Origin: Saccharopolyspora gloriosae
GTDB taxonomy: Bacteria > Actinomycetota > Actinomycetes > Mycobacteriales > Pseudonocardiaceae
Length of the DNA stretch: 64,000 nucleotides
Direction: 5' to 3'
NCBI RefSeq assembly: GCF_022828475.1
Contig: NZ_CP059557.1
Location: 5,751,470-5,815,469 of the forward strand
Below the pieces are notes generated by a model, which was not told where the DNA came from, did no database searches, and saw only the letters and a list, made by a program, of their open reading frames with translations. Positions 39,676-48,494 of the stretch are shown piece by piece. Both the position numbers and the translations under genes were made by a program. Position 1 is the stretch's first letter; each line of letters starts with the position of its first letter.

Positions 39676-39722
39676 GTGAACGGACCGTTCGCCCAACAGG
39701 ATCGGACGAACGGTCCGTTCAC
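39676..39722. repeat. Palindromic element copy 10
   Basis: Arms GTGAACGGACCGTTCGCCC and GGACGAACGGTCCGTTCAC have one mismatch or wobble around AACAGGATC. Confidence 0.9.
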
Positions 39723-39788
39723 CCTCGGAGAAATCCCGCTGAGTCTGCCGGCGCGTGGGCGTGTCGGCCCGACGGCTCGAAGCGGGGG

Positions 39789-39843
39789 TGGAGTGAACGG
39801 ACCGTTCGCCCAACTAGATGGGACGAACGGTCCGTTCACTCCA
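39789..39843. repeat. Palindromic element copy 11 (longest stem)
   Basis: The stem covers GTGGAGTGAACGGACCGTTC on one side and its exact complement on the other, extended by three more pairs, around AACTAGAT. It lies 40 bp beyond the stop of the penicillin-acylase-family gene and could terminate its transcription. Confidence 0.92.
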
Positions 39844-39882
39844 CCCCGCAGTGCACCTGACCCCTGCTCGGGTGAGCTCGCG

Positions 39883-42882
39883 TCAGCGGTGTGACGGGAA
39901 CTCGACGACCTGTTGGTAGGTGGGGCGGTTCTGCCAGCTGATGGGGTCGTGGGCGATGCCGCCGATCTTGTTCTGGATGATCGCGTCGGCGCACCACTGG
40001 TCGCCGGGCTCGCAGTCCGCGTCGCCGGGGTAGGTCTGCTCGGCCGGGGTCGCGTCGGCCGCGGCGAGGCTGTCGACCAGTGCCTGACGGCAGGCGCCGA
40101 GATCCCCGTCGCCGCACAACGAGTTGCCCGGTCGCGGGTCGCCCTGCCCGAATCCGCCGGGAACGTCCTCGCCGAGCGCGCCGCGCAGGTTCTTCGACAC
40201 CTGCCCGTACCAGCCGACCAGGAACGCCGAGCCCTGGTGCGCTTGCCCGACGTGTTCGCCGGGTTCCTCGTTCTGCCAGCCCGACGGCGACTCGTTGATC
40301 TGCGCCGCCCCGGTCAGCGCCCGGTAGGTGTCCGGCCCGAGCGCGGGTTCGAACGTGCCGCGCACCAGCAGCGGCCACCAGGCGTCCAGAAGCTCGATCG
40401 CCTCGGCGTGGGCGTATTCGCGGCTGCCCGGTTCGGTCTCGGTACGCAGCCCGCCGTCGTGGAGCCAGTCGCGCAACAGCTTGATCCGGGCGGCGAGCTC
40501 CGGGTCGTCGCTCGGCGCGCTGTCGAGCACCCGCAGCAGGTCCGGCAGCACCCGCTCGGCGCGCAGGTCGGCCAGCCCGGCCTCCTCCATCGCCCGAGTC
40601 AGGTCGGCCCGGTTCACGCCGCCCTCGGCGACGAGACCGCGAACGCGGGAGTCGAGCAGGTCGCCGCGCTGCACGGCGCCCTTGCTCCAGTCCGCGCCGC
40701 TGGTACCGGGAGCCTGCTTGTTGTTCCAGCTGACGAAGTAGTCCTGGTCCACCGCCCGCGGATGCTCCTCGAACGGTGCGTAGTCCGCGGTGTTCCCGTC
40801 CGGGTTCCAGCCCCGCCACTCGAACTCGGGGTCGGAGACCACCGGCATGCTCGGGTCCACTTCGGGGTTGCGGACGACGTTGTCGCCGGAGTTGAAGTGC
40901 GCGGTGTGCTCGGAGTCGGCGTAGAACCAGTTGAACGTGTAGTTCACGTCCTCGGCGGCGCGCTGGAACGCCTCCGGCGAGGTGATCTCGGCGGGGTCGT
41001 TGAAGCGCTGGAAACCGATGATCGAGTCGACTTCGTGCTGGAAGGTCGAGCGCACCGAGGCGTAGGCGACGGGTTTGCCGTCGACGGTGGCGCGGTGCGT
41101 CACCGGCCCGTACCGCGTGCGGAACGAGACCAGCCGGTACGAGCCGGCCGGGGTGTCGTCGCCCAGGTTGGGCTCCCAGGAGTTGCGCCGCTCGACCTGC
41201 TGCATCGGCAGGCATTCGCCGCGGAACAGGTAGTGGTCGGATTCCCTGGTGACCGGCCCGCCGTCGGGTGCGCACAGTTCCACCGCGTAGGTGTCGATGA
41301 TGTCCTGCGCAGCCGTGGTGGCGCTCCACGAGTAGTCCTGGCCGCGCCCCAGCAAGGTGTAGAAGCTCAGGCCCGCGAACGACGCGCCCTTCGACGAGAT
41401 CCCCGGCCCTTGGAGCTCCTGCAAGGTCAGCAGCTGCGGGGCGAAGTAGCCGGTCTGCGGGCCGAACACGGCGATCGGGTTGCCGCTGTCGGTGTGTTCG
41501 CCGGAGACCATCAGCGCGTTCGACATGCCGCGCGGTTCGGCCATGTCGGCGGGCACGACGCCGTCGTTGAAGATGCCGCGCAGCGCTTCCGCTTGGGCGG
41601 GCTTGTCGTTCGAGTCCGGCTGGGCGTTGTTCGGCTTTGTCACCGGTGTCTGACGCTGCTGCGGGCTCTGCTCCGGGTCGGCGGCGGAGCCGGTGGGGTC
41701 GAACACGAGCTGCTGCTCGGTCACCGAACCCGGATCGGGCATCGCCGCGCCTTTCGGGTTCTCCGGGGACACCGCGTACGGGAACGAGCCGTTGTGCACG
41801 GTGGGGATCGACTCGGGGTCGTTCTCGGCGCGGAAGGTGCGCCACACCTGCTCGCCGCGTTCGGGGCCGAATCGCTCGTGCAGTGACATCCGCGCCACCG
41901 CCTGCTGCACCTCGTTACCGCCGCCGCCACCGAACTGGGCGCCGACCAGCGAGGCGAGCACAACGAGGTCGGCGAGCTTGAACGGCTCGATCTCGCCTGC
42001 GTTGGTGATCGCGTCCACGTGCCCGGTCGCCACGTACTCGCCGGGGAAGTAGCGACCCTCGTGCGCCTGGCGGATGTAGGTGTTGATCCCGTCCACATAG
42101 GACGTCGCGTCGGCGAGCGCCTGCTCGCCGCGCGGCCCCGCCGACCGAGCGACCTCGATCTGCTGCTCCAGCTCCTGCTCGGTGTAGGGGGAGGTGGCGA
42201 AGAAGTCCTGTTCCAGTTCGCGGTTGGCGGGTGCGCCGCCCGCGAACGAGCTGACCTCGCCGCGACCGGCCCGGCGCAGCGCGTCCATCAGGAACAACTT
42301 GTCCTCGGCGGTCGTGAAGCCTGCGCCGAAGGTGGTGCCGTCGCGGGTGTCGCCGTAGATGTGCGGAATGCCCGCGGTCTTGTCCCGGACCACGGTGACG
42401 TCTTCGCGCGGCCGGTAGGTGCGTTCCACGTCATCGGGCCGGACGCCGAAGGAATCGTCGTTGAAGAACTCGTTGATGGTGCCGGTGGTGAGCTCCGAGT
42501 ATCCGGTGGCGAGCTCGGCGTAGGGCTTGGTCTGGTCGGCCGCGTGCGGCGGTGTGGTGCCGAGCAGCAGGTGCCCGGCGAGCTCGGCGAGCGTGGCGTT
42601 GCCGTTCTGGCCCGGCGGCAGGATGTGGTGGCACTGCCCGCCGCAGTAGTCCGGCACCTGCGGCACGTCCGGCACGGGTGAGCTCGATGCGAGTGCGTCC
42701 GGCACAGGTGCGTGCGGCGGGGGTGCGCCCGGCGCGGGTGCGCCCGGCGCGAGTGCGCCCGGCGCGAGTGCGCCCGGCGCGGGTGCGTGCGGTGCGGGGA
42801 CCGCGGCGGCCGCGGGAGTGAGGATCAAGGCGCCGACGACGGCCCCGACGCTGAGTGCGGCCACGATCCGCTGCCCTGTCAT
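39883..42882 (-). CDS. Secreted penicillin acylase-family (S45) Ntn-hydrolase
   Basis: The 999-aa product is a pre-pro-enzyme. It has a signal peptide (residues 1-27), a low-complexity Ala-Pro-Gly linker (about 28-70), an alpha chain and then the beta chain. The beta chain would be released by cleavage before Ser454 in GMSNALMVSGEH, the N-terminal nucleophile. EWRGWNPDGN and NYTFNWFYAD are further family segments. Relatives include penicillin, cephalosporin and acyl-homoserine-lactone (quorum-quenching) acylases. The substrate cannot be told from sequence. The ATG follows GAGAGGAC. The linker is encoded by 15-bp tandem repeats. Confidence 0.88.
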   Translation of the reverse strand: MTGQRIVAALSVGAVVGALILTPAAAAVPAPHAPAPGALAPGALAPGAPAPGAPPPHAPVPDALASSSPVPDVPQVPDYCGGQCHHILPPGQNGNATLAELAGHLLLGTTPPHAADQTKPYAELATGYSELTTGTINEFFNDDSFGVRPDDVERTYRPREDVTVVRDKTAGIPHIYGDTRDGTTFGAGFTTAEDKLFLMDALRRAGRGEVSSFAGGAPANRELEQDFFATSPYTEQELEQQIEVARSAGPRGEQALADATSYVDGINTYIRQAHEGRYFPGEYVATGHVDAITNAGEIEPFKLADLVVLASLVGAQFGGGGGNEVQQAVARMSLHERFGPERGEQVWRTFRAENDPESIPTVHNGSFPYAVSPENPKGAAMPDPGSVTEQQLVFDPTGSAADPEQSPQQRQTPVTKPNNAQPDSNDKPAQAEALRGIFNDGVVPADMAEPRGMSNALMVSGEHTDSGNPIAVFGPQTGYFAPQLLTLQELQGPGISSKGASFAGLSFYTLLGRGQDYSWSATTAAQDIIDTYAVELCAPDGGPVTRESDHYLFRGECLPMQQVERRNSWEPNLGDDTPAGSYRLVSFRTRYGPVTHRATVDGKPVAYASVRSTFQHEVDSIIGFQRFNDPAEITSPEAFQRAAEDVNYTFNWFYADSEHTAHFNSGDNVVRNPEVDPSMPVVSDPEFEWRGWNPDGNTADYAPFEEHPRAVDQDYFVSWNNKQAPGTSGADWSKGAVQRGDLLDSRVRGLVAEGGVNRADLTRAMEEAGLADLRAERVLPDLLRVLDSAPSDDPELAARIKLLRDWLHDGGLRTETEPGSREYAHAEAIELLDAWWPLLVRGTFEPALGPDTYRALTGAAQINESPSGWQNEEPGEHVGQAHQGSAFLVGWYGQVSKNLRGALGEDVPGGFGQGDPRPGNSLCGDGDLGACRQALVDSLAAADATPAEQTYPGDADCEPGDQWCADAIIQNKIGGIAHDPISWQNRPTYQQVVEFPSHR
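42676..42795 (-). repeat. 15-bp tandem repeat in the acylase linker
   Basis: About eight units of GGGTGCGCCCGGCGC and variants run in frame. They encode the pentapeptides A-P-G-A-L/P between signal peptide and mature enzyme. The central five units (42721-42795) are nearly identical, so copy number could vary between strains. Confidence 0.9.
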
Positions 42883-43048
42883 CTGCCAGTCCTCTCGATC
42901 GACGTCGAGGCCGGACGCTAATCGAACACCAGCGAAAATGAAATCAATTCACGTTCTCCGAAGGGCAGGATTGGGCCGTCCGAGTGAGCCGGACGCCCTG
43001 AATGCTCACGTGCATGACAAAGATCGCTGGGCGCAACGGCGCACCGGA

Positions 43049-43975
43049 TCATCCGGCATCCGGCCGCAGCACCGCGTCGTCGGCACTCACCGGCTTCCCG
43101 CCCATCGGCTGCGGCGCCTGCCGCATCGGCTCGACCAGCCGCAGCCCTCGTCGAGTACGGCGTTCCCGTCGCGATTCGGCGACCTCCCGCGCCATCACCG
43201 CGATCCCGTGCGGCAGCAGGTCGGAGCCGCGCCGCACCAGCCACGGCACACCCCGGAACACCAGCCAGGCCAGGTGGTGCCACGCCGTGATCCGGACACC
43301 GCCGGAACACCTCAGGCTCACCGATTCCGGCACCCGGCAACCCGCCGCCGCCAACCGCTCCCCCATCGCCCGCGCCAGCCGCCGATGCCCCAGCTCCGAG
43401 GGATGCAGCCGATCCACCGACCAGGTGCCGAGCTCGTAAGCACCGGGCAGCGCGTCGAGGTCCACGCACTGTGCGCCGTGCCGGGCGACCACTTCGTCGA
43501 GCACCGCGTTCACCTGGTCGATCCGCTTGCGCAGTGCGCGCCGCAGCGGCGCGGGCAACCGGAACACTCGGCCGTGATCGTGGTAGCGCGCGGTCACCAC
43601 CACGGCCCCGGCCCTGGTCAGCTCGCCGACCACCACGTCCAGCCGCCGCAGCAGCAGCACCGGGTCGAAGTCCGAGCGCAGCGTGTCGTTCATGCCCACC
43701 ACCAGCACCGCCGCGTCCGGCCGCAGCCGCATCGCGGCGGGAAGTTGCACGTCGTGCACGTCGCGCACCCGCGCTCCTGAGGTGGACAGGTTCGCGAACC
43801 GGATCCGGCCGGGTCCGCCCAGCGCGTCCGCGAGCAGCCGGGCGAAGCCGCGCCACCCGCCACCGGGCACGCGATCACCCATGCCGAGGGTCGTCGAATC
43901 GCCCAGCGCGACCAGGCTGCGCACCGGTCGCCCGGCCACGGCTCGGACTCTGCGCTCACTCACGCGCAACACCAT
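43049..43975 (-). CDS. SGNH/GDSL-family hydrolase
   Basis: The 308-aa product has the four SGNH blocks: LVALGDSTTLGMGD (nucleophile Ser in GDS, about residue 26), block II Gly, VLVVGMNDTLR (block III Asn) and VDRLHPSELGHRRLA (Asp and His of block V). It resembles actinobacterial lipase/esterase or acetyl-xylan-esterase-like proteins without a signal peptide. A basic C-terminal extension follows the domain. Several starts are close together (GTG 43978, ATG 43975, GTG 43972); ATG is listed. Confidence 0.88.
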   Translation of the reverse strand: MVLRVSERRVRAVAGRPVRSLVALGDSTTLGMGDRVPGGGWRGFARLLADALGGPGRIRFANLSTSGARVRDVHDVQLPAAMRLRPDAAVLVVGMNDTLRSDFDPVLLLRRLDVVVGELTRAGAVVVTARYHDHGRVFRLPAPLRRALRKRIDQVNAVLDEVVARHGAQCVDLDALPGAYELGTWSVDRLHPSELGHRRLARAMGERLAAAGCRVPESVSLRCSGGVRITAWHHLAWLVFRGVPWLVRRGSDLLPHGIAVMAREVAESRRERRTRRGLRLVEPMRQAPQPMGGKPVSADDAVLRPDAG

Positions 43976-44094
43976 CACCGCTGCGGACTCACCCGCGGTG
44001 AGGAATCGGTGGCGCGACGAAGACGACTTGGCGAACTGTCGGGAGTCGACGTTCTTGTTCCGACCTGGCCGCGCGGATCCTCCCAGGACGACTG

Positions 44095-45165
44095 TCAATC
44101 CACAGTGGACGATTCTGATCGGCTCTCGTTCCACTCGGAGTGCCGCGTGGCGAGCGCCTCCCACAGCCGGTTCAGCGGATGCGATCCGTCGTGCTGTTCG
44201 CGTTCCCCGCGCCTGGCGAAGGCGCCTACCAGCACCTCCAGCTTCGGCTCCAGATCACCGAGCACGTCCAGCGTGCGCAGACCGCGGCCGTCGGGCAGCC
44301 GCCCGTCCATCGCCGCCTCCGCGACACCGCGGGTGACCAGCATGCAGCCGTGCAGCAGGCCCGAACTGAGCAGTTCGAACCCGTAGCGCACGTCGTCCAC
44401 CTCGCCCGCCACGTTGAGCGCACTCCGGTAGTCCGCGCCGAACCAGCCGCGCAGGAACTCCGCGACGAGTCCGCTGCCCGGGATGACCAGCGGCAACCTC
44501 GGCAACGACGCGGCCCGCACCGCGGGTCCTGCCACCAGGCGCCGATCGAGGTTCGTGACCAGGGTGAGCCCGCTGCGGCGCCACTCCAGCACGTCCAGCC
44601 CGTCCGGGTCGGCGCCGACATGGGTGAGGGTGCTGCCGCAGACCAGGTCGACTTCGTTGGCGCGCAACGCTTCCAGCAGGTTCCGGGTCCGCAGGTGCAC
44701 CACTTTCAGATCCACCCCATCGGCCCGGAAGTCCGCCGCGACCCGCTCCACCGCGGGCGTGAGGAAGCCGAGCGTGAACCTGGTGGTGCCCACCCGCAAC
44801 GACCCGCCGACGCGGCGCCGGGAATCGGTGACGACCTCCAGCCAGTCGTCCAAGGTGTCCCGCGCCCGTTCGACCAGTGCCTCACCGGTCGCGGTGAACC
44901 GCGCGTCCTTGCCTCTGCCCTGCTTCAGCACGAGCGGTTCCCCGCACAGTTCCCGGAAGTTGCGGTTCAGCGTGTCCAGCTGCTTCTGCACGCTGGACTG
45001 CTCGCGCCCGAGCAGCCGGGCCGCGGCCAGCGCGGTGCCCGTTTCGTGCACGACCACCAGCGTCCGCAGCTGGTCCAGGGTGGTGTCCAGCAGCGGTTGC
45101 GGGGCCTGCACGCGCCGGTGCTTGCCTTCGGCCACTGCGATCTCGGAAGATCCGGGTAACGGCAT
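44095..45165 (-). CDS. LysR-type transcriptional regulator
   Basis: The 356-aa product has an N-terminal winged helix (LDQLRTLVVVHETGTALAAA, then RLLGREQSSVQKQLDTL) and a LysR substrate-binding domain (LRVGTTRFTLGFLTPAVERV). The C-terminal 30 residues are an extra polar tail. The ATG at 45165 has GGAAGGA just upstream. A perfect CATGGC-GT-GCCATG operator-like palindrome lies 32 bp upstream. No metabolic operon is adjacent, so the target is unknown. Confidence 0.88.
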   Translation of the reverse strand: MPLPGSSEIAVAEGKHRRVQAPQPLLDTTLDQLRTLVVVHETGTALAAARLLGREQSSVQKQLDTLNRNFRELCGEPLVLKQGRGKDARFTATGEALVERARDTLDDWLEVVTDSRRRVGGSLRVGTTRFTLGFLTPAVERVAADFRADGVDLKVVHLRTRNLLEALRANEVDLVCGSTLTHVGADPDGLDVLEWRRSGLTLVTNLDRRLVAGPAVRAASLPRLPLVIPGSGLVAEFLRGWFGADYRSALNVAGEVDDVRYGFELLSSGLLHGCMLVTRGVAEAAMDGRLPDGRGLRTLDVLGDLEPKLEVLVGAFARRGEREQHDGSHPLNRLWEALATRHSEWNESRSESSTVD

Positions 45166-45196
45166 GTGTCCTTCCACATGTGCGGTGTCGCCCGCT

Positions 45197-45210
45197 CATG
45201 GCGTGCCATG
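45197..45210. promoter_or_regulatory. Operator-like palindrome upstream of the LysR gene
   Basis: CATGGC-GT-GCCATG is a perfect 6-2-6 inverted repeat, 32 bp before the LysR start codon. Its position fits autoregulation, although it is not a classic T-N11-A site. Confidence 0.35.
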
Positions 45211-45433
45211 GCGTGATTCGACCGCTGCGCGCGCTGGGCCGATGACGACCTGGGCGACTGACGGCCCTCCCCGGAGCGAGTGTATCCCCGGGAACTGATC
45301 TCGACTGCACGCCACATGTTCCGCGGGATTGTTCGCCGATTCACTGGAAACGGGTCGTCCGGTCGTGCCAACCTGATCACAGCGGCGCGGGGGAACGCCG
45401 TGAGGCATCCGGGGGTCGGATGACCTGGGGGAG

Positions 45434-45460
45434 GCGGGGACCCGGATTCCGGGTCCCCGC
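45434..45460. terminator. Strong 12-bp hairpin in a divergent intergenic gap
   Basis: GCGGGGACCCGG and CCGGGTCCCCGC form a perfect stem with loop ATT. The 455-bp gap (45166-45620) between the LysR and XRE genes has no coding frame. A terminator-grade hairpin between divergent genes is unusual. It may end an unannotated short transcript or act as an attenuator. Confidence 0.5.
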
Positions 45461-45620
45461 AACATCATTTCACCGGATCGGCGCAGTGCGAGCGGGGTTC
45501 TCGGGTTCTCCGCGCGAGCCGGATCTTCCTGCGGCGTCGCGAATATGCCGCTGTTCGGGCAGATCACGACTACCTGATCGAGCGACGATTTTTCCGCTCT
45601 CGCACCATATTCTGACGCTC

Positions 45621-46475
45621 ATGTCGAACTCTCCCCGCGCCCGAGCGTTAGCGGCCGAGGTCCGCAAGGTGCGCAAAGACAAAGGGATGTCCCAGGGAGT
45701 GCTCGCCGAACAGCTCGGCTGGAGCATCGCGAAGATCAGCCGGATCGAAACAGCGCAACGCGGCATCGGCGGACCGGATCTCGCGGCGGTGCTGGCGGCG
45801 CTGCGAGTGCGCGGCAAGCGCCGCGAGCAGTTGCTGACGATGGCCGAGGAACTGGGCAGACCGTCGTGGTGGGAGGCGATGTCCGGGCTTTCGGCGCACA
45901 CCCGCGCCTGCATCGACGCGGAGCAGCGCGCGACGCGACTCACCGAACTCAGCCTCGGCTACGTGCCGGTGCTGTTGCAGACTCGCGGCTACGCCACGGC
46001 GGTCTGCGCGGTTTCCGGTGGCAGCACCGGGGAAATCGATGAGCGGGTCAACGTTCGCCAGGTGCGGCAAGGGATCCTGCACAAGGCCAGCCCGGTCGAA
46101 CTCGCCGCCTACCTCGACGAGTCGGTGCTGACCCGTCCCGTCGGCGGCGCCGCCGTGACCGGCGGCCAGCTGCGGCACCTGCTGCGCTGCGCCCAGGAAC
46201 CGAACATCACCGTGCGGGTGCTGCCCACGGACCTAGGAGTGCACGCGGGGCTCGGCGGCCCGTTCACGTTCATCGAGTTCAGCCATGACGTCGCGACGGT
46301 CCTGCTGGAAAGCCAGGACTGCGGCCTGCTGCTGGACGGCCCGGAACGAGTCGAGTCGTTCCGCGACGCGGTCGACGACCTCAATCGCGTAGCCCTCGAC
46401 GCGGCCGAATCCAGAGCCCTCATCGCCGGTTATGCCGCGAAGTTCGAGGACCACTCCGTTCACCAGCCCACCTGA
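45621..46475 (+). CDS. XRE-family regulator with DUF5753 domain
   Basis: The 284-aa product pairs an N-terminal Cro/CI helix-turn-helix (MSQGVLAEQLGWSIAKISRI) with the DUF5753 sensor domain (LQTRGYATAV, LDESVLTRPVGG, VRVLPTDLGVHAGLGGPFTF). Such regulators in actinomycetes usually work with a small DUF397 protein, but none follows here. The ATG has no ribosome binding site. A CATATT box lies within 15 nt upstream, so the mRNA may be leaderless. A hairpin ends the gene at 46488-46511. Confidence 0.92.
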   Translation: MSNSPRARALAAEVRKVRKDKGMSQGVLAEQLGWSIAKISRIETAQRGIGGPDLAAVLAALRVRGKRREQLLTMAEELGRPSWWEAMSGLSAHTRACIDAEQRATRLTELSLGYVPVLLQTRGYATAVCAVSGGSTGEIDERVNVRQVRQGILHKASPVELAAYLDESVLTRPVGGAAVTGGQLRHLLRCAQEPNITVRVLPTDLGVHAGLGGPFTFIEFSHDVATVLLESQDCGLLLDGPERVESFRDAVDDLNRVALDAAESRALIAGYAAKFEDHSVHQPT

Positions 46476-46487
46476 ACAACGCGAAGC

Positions 46488-46511
46488 GGGGCGGCCCACA
46501 TGGACCGCCCC
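46488..46511 (+). terminator. Intrinsic terminator of the XRE gene
   Basis: GGGGCGG pairs with CCGCCCC, extended by two GC pairs inside, 13 bp after the stop codon. No T-run follows. Confidence 0.6.
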
Positions 46512-46610
46512 ACCTCACGAACTCCCGGCCAACGGCGAACCCGTGCCGTGCGGCCGAAGGCCCTGCCTGTAGCGGATAGCCCACGTACGCAGGCCGACCA
46601 CCGGCGGGTT

Positions 46611-46695
46611 CTCAGCGGCCTTCTCGCGAGGACAGCAATTTCCCTCGTGGCGGAGCCACTGGCGAGATTGATCCCGCAGCGAGAAGGCCGCTGAG
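46611..46695. other. 85-nt branched inverted repeat (cloverleaf-like)
   Basis: CTCAGCGGCCTTCTCGC (46611-46627) and its exact complement (46679-46695) form a 17-bp outer stem. The interior can fold into small hairpins: CGAGG/CCTCG (46627-46631 with 46643-46647), TGGC/GCCA (46648-46651 with 46655-46658) and GCG/CGC (46662-46664 with 46675-46677). It sits between convergent genes. It could be a structured RNA, a miniature element or a complex terminator; nothing known to me matches. Confidence 0.55.
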
Positions 46696-46732
46696 GTTTC
46701 CGCTACCCGGACACCTCAGGCAAAAGACCGAA

Positions 46733-47527
46733 TCAGCTGTTGATCTGCTCGGTCAGCACGTCGTTGTAAGCGCCGACGCGGGCGTAAACGCCGGGCTTGC
46801 CGGGGCGGGCGCAGCCTTCGCCCCAGGAGGTGACGCCGATGAGGCGGCCGGCGGCCACGATCGGGCCACCGGAGTCGCCCTGGCAGGCGTCAACGCCGCC
46901 GTCGGGCAGACCGGCGCAGACCATCGACTCGGGGCTGTACTCGGGGTAGCCCGCCGAGCAGTCCGCGTCGGAGCTGACCGGCACGGTGGCCTGCTGGAGC
47001 TTGTCGGAGGTGGAGCCGCCCTCACTGGTGGTGCCCCAGCCGAGGATGGTGGCTTCGGTGCCGGGCTCGTAGCCGGCGTCGTCGGCCGTGGCGAGCTCGA
47101 CGGGCGCTTCCTGGACCGGCGCGGCGAGCGTCAGCACGGAGACGTCGAAGCCCTGCGTCGCGTCGGTGTACTCGGGGTGCACCCACACGTCGTTGACCTC
47201 GGAGACGGTGCCGCCGGTGCCGCTGATCTCCGTCTGCCCGCTGAGAACGTTGATCTCGCTGGGCTGCGAGCCGGTGGTGCAGTGCGCGGCGGTGACGACC
47301 TTGGTCTCGGAGACCAGGGAGCCGCCACAGAACTGCTGACCGTCCGGGGTCAGGAGGGCGACGACGAACGGGCTGTCGGCGATGTCGGCGTCCTGGCCGC
47401 CGACGATGTACGGGGTGACGTCGGCCGGCTCGGCCTGCGCGGCCGAGACGCCGACGGTGGCGGCGGCCGAGAGGGCGACGGCGACGGCTCCGGCGAGCCG
47501 GGCCATGCGACGGGGGGCAGCGACCAT
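46733..47527 (-). CDS. Secreted trypsin-like serine protease (S1)
   Basis: The 264-aa product has a signal peptide (to about AQA at residue 32), a short propeptide and the mature N-terminus IVGG at 41. The catalytic triad is His82 (VTAAHC), Asp128 (GFDVSVL) and Ser219 (CQGDSGGP). Asp213, six residues before the Ser, gives trypsin-like preference for Arg/Lys. Six cysteines fit three disulfides. The ATG at 47527 follows GAGGAG. It resembles Streptomyces trypsin-like enzymes. Confidence 0.94.
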   Translation of the reverse strand: MVAAPRRMARLAGAVAVALSAAATVGVSAAQAEPADVTPYIVGGQDADIADSPFVVALLTPDGQQFCGGSLVSETKVVTAAHCTTGSQPSEINVLSGQTEISGTGGTVSEVNDVWVHPEYTDATQGFDVSVLTLAAPVQEAPVELATADDAGYEPGTEATILGWGTTSEGGSTSDKLQQATVPVSSDADCSAGYPEYSPESMVCAGLPDGGVDACQGDSGGPIVAAGRLIGVTSWGEGCARPGKPGVYARVGAYNDVLTEQINS

Positions 47528-48422
47528 CTTGATCTCCTCGATCTCGCGTCCGGAGCGATGGGGCGGCCCGGACGTCGTCGGTTTTCGGGGGTGAACCGGA
47601 GCGCGCCGATTCGGTCCCGGGTCCTCCACGAAACGGGCCGGTGCCCGCCCCGCTGCCAAGAGGAAACTGTTCGCACCATAAGCGGAACGGCATTCGGCCC
47701 AAAAGTGCCGGTATTTGCCGTTTTCACAGTGCATTGCCGGTTTCGCCAGGCGCGTCGGAGAATCCGCGATTCGCCCGGTCGGCGGTTTTCCGCGGATGCG
47801 TCGGCGTGCGGAATGGAACGGACACGAGCCGGTGCCCCACTGGGAAGATGCGGGGAAACCGGTCCGCGGCCCCGGCACGCCCCGAACGCACCGAGGCCGC
47901 GGACCGTACCGCGACCAGAACTCCCGCCGGTCGCGGCTCAACCACCGGTCCCCGGACCGTGGCGAGCGCGCCCACCTGGCCCCGACTGCCACTGCGGCGA
48001 GCGCGCTGGTTCCGGTGTACCGAACGACCGATGGAATATTCCAGGCCCGTTCGGGGGAGCCTGTCCGGCAGTCCGTTGAACTACTCGGGCTAGAGCGGCG
48101 CTGACCAGGCACTTTGACTCAGATCACAGATCGGTTGCAACCCTCGCGCGGCGAGCCTTCGCACCTGCGGGACACGGTTCGCCAGGAGCATCCACCCCTG
48201 CACCCACAGTCGGGCCGTCAAGCCCGGACGACCGCCCGGCACTGGCACAGCACATCCAGTGGATTCCCTTGAAAAATTGATCGGAAAAACTGGAAAGAAT
48301 ACTGATCAAACGAGCTATCGAACGAATCACTGAAATCGAGATGACGAGGAAAACAATAGTCCTTTCACTTTTTCGGACACCCGTTGCACCAGTGGACGCC
48401 GGCTCGGTGGCGCTGAGCAGGT
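47528..48422. other. Long intergenic region without a convincing gene
   Basis: No frame here has family-like sequence or a good start signal. The part 48240-48365 is clearly AT-richer than the rest of the window and contains A-runs. It could be the protease promoter plus remnants of lost or transferred DNA. Confidence 0.5.
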
Positions 48423-48475
48423 GGAGTGAACGGACCGTTCGCCCAATCCCGTTGGACGAACGGTCCGTTCACTCC
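48423..48475. repeat. Palindromic element copy 12 (single copy cluster)
   Basis: Arms GTGAACGGACCGTTCGCCC and GGACGAACGGTCCGTTCAC have one wobble around AATCCCGTT. It lies 20 bp beyond the stop of the SMP-30 gene. It is the only cluster in the window with a single copy. Confidence 0.9.
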
Positions 48476-48494
48476 GGTTGCGGTCGGTGTCGCC

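Noticed and set aside
46500-46694. 64-codon plus-strand frame starting in the XRE terminator
   Set aside because: It starts inside a terminator hairpin with no ribosome binding site and reads straight through the branched inverted repeat; a structural element explains the region better.
47641-48093. 150-codon plus-strand frame in the gap upstream of the protease gene
   Set aside because: Arg/Pro/Ser-rich product with no start signal or family resemblance.
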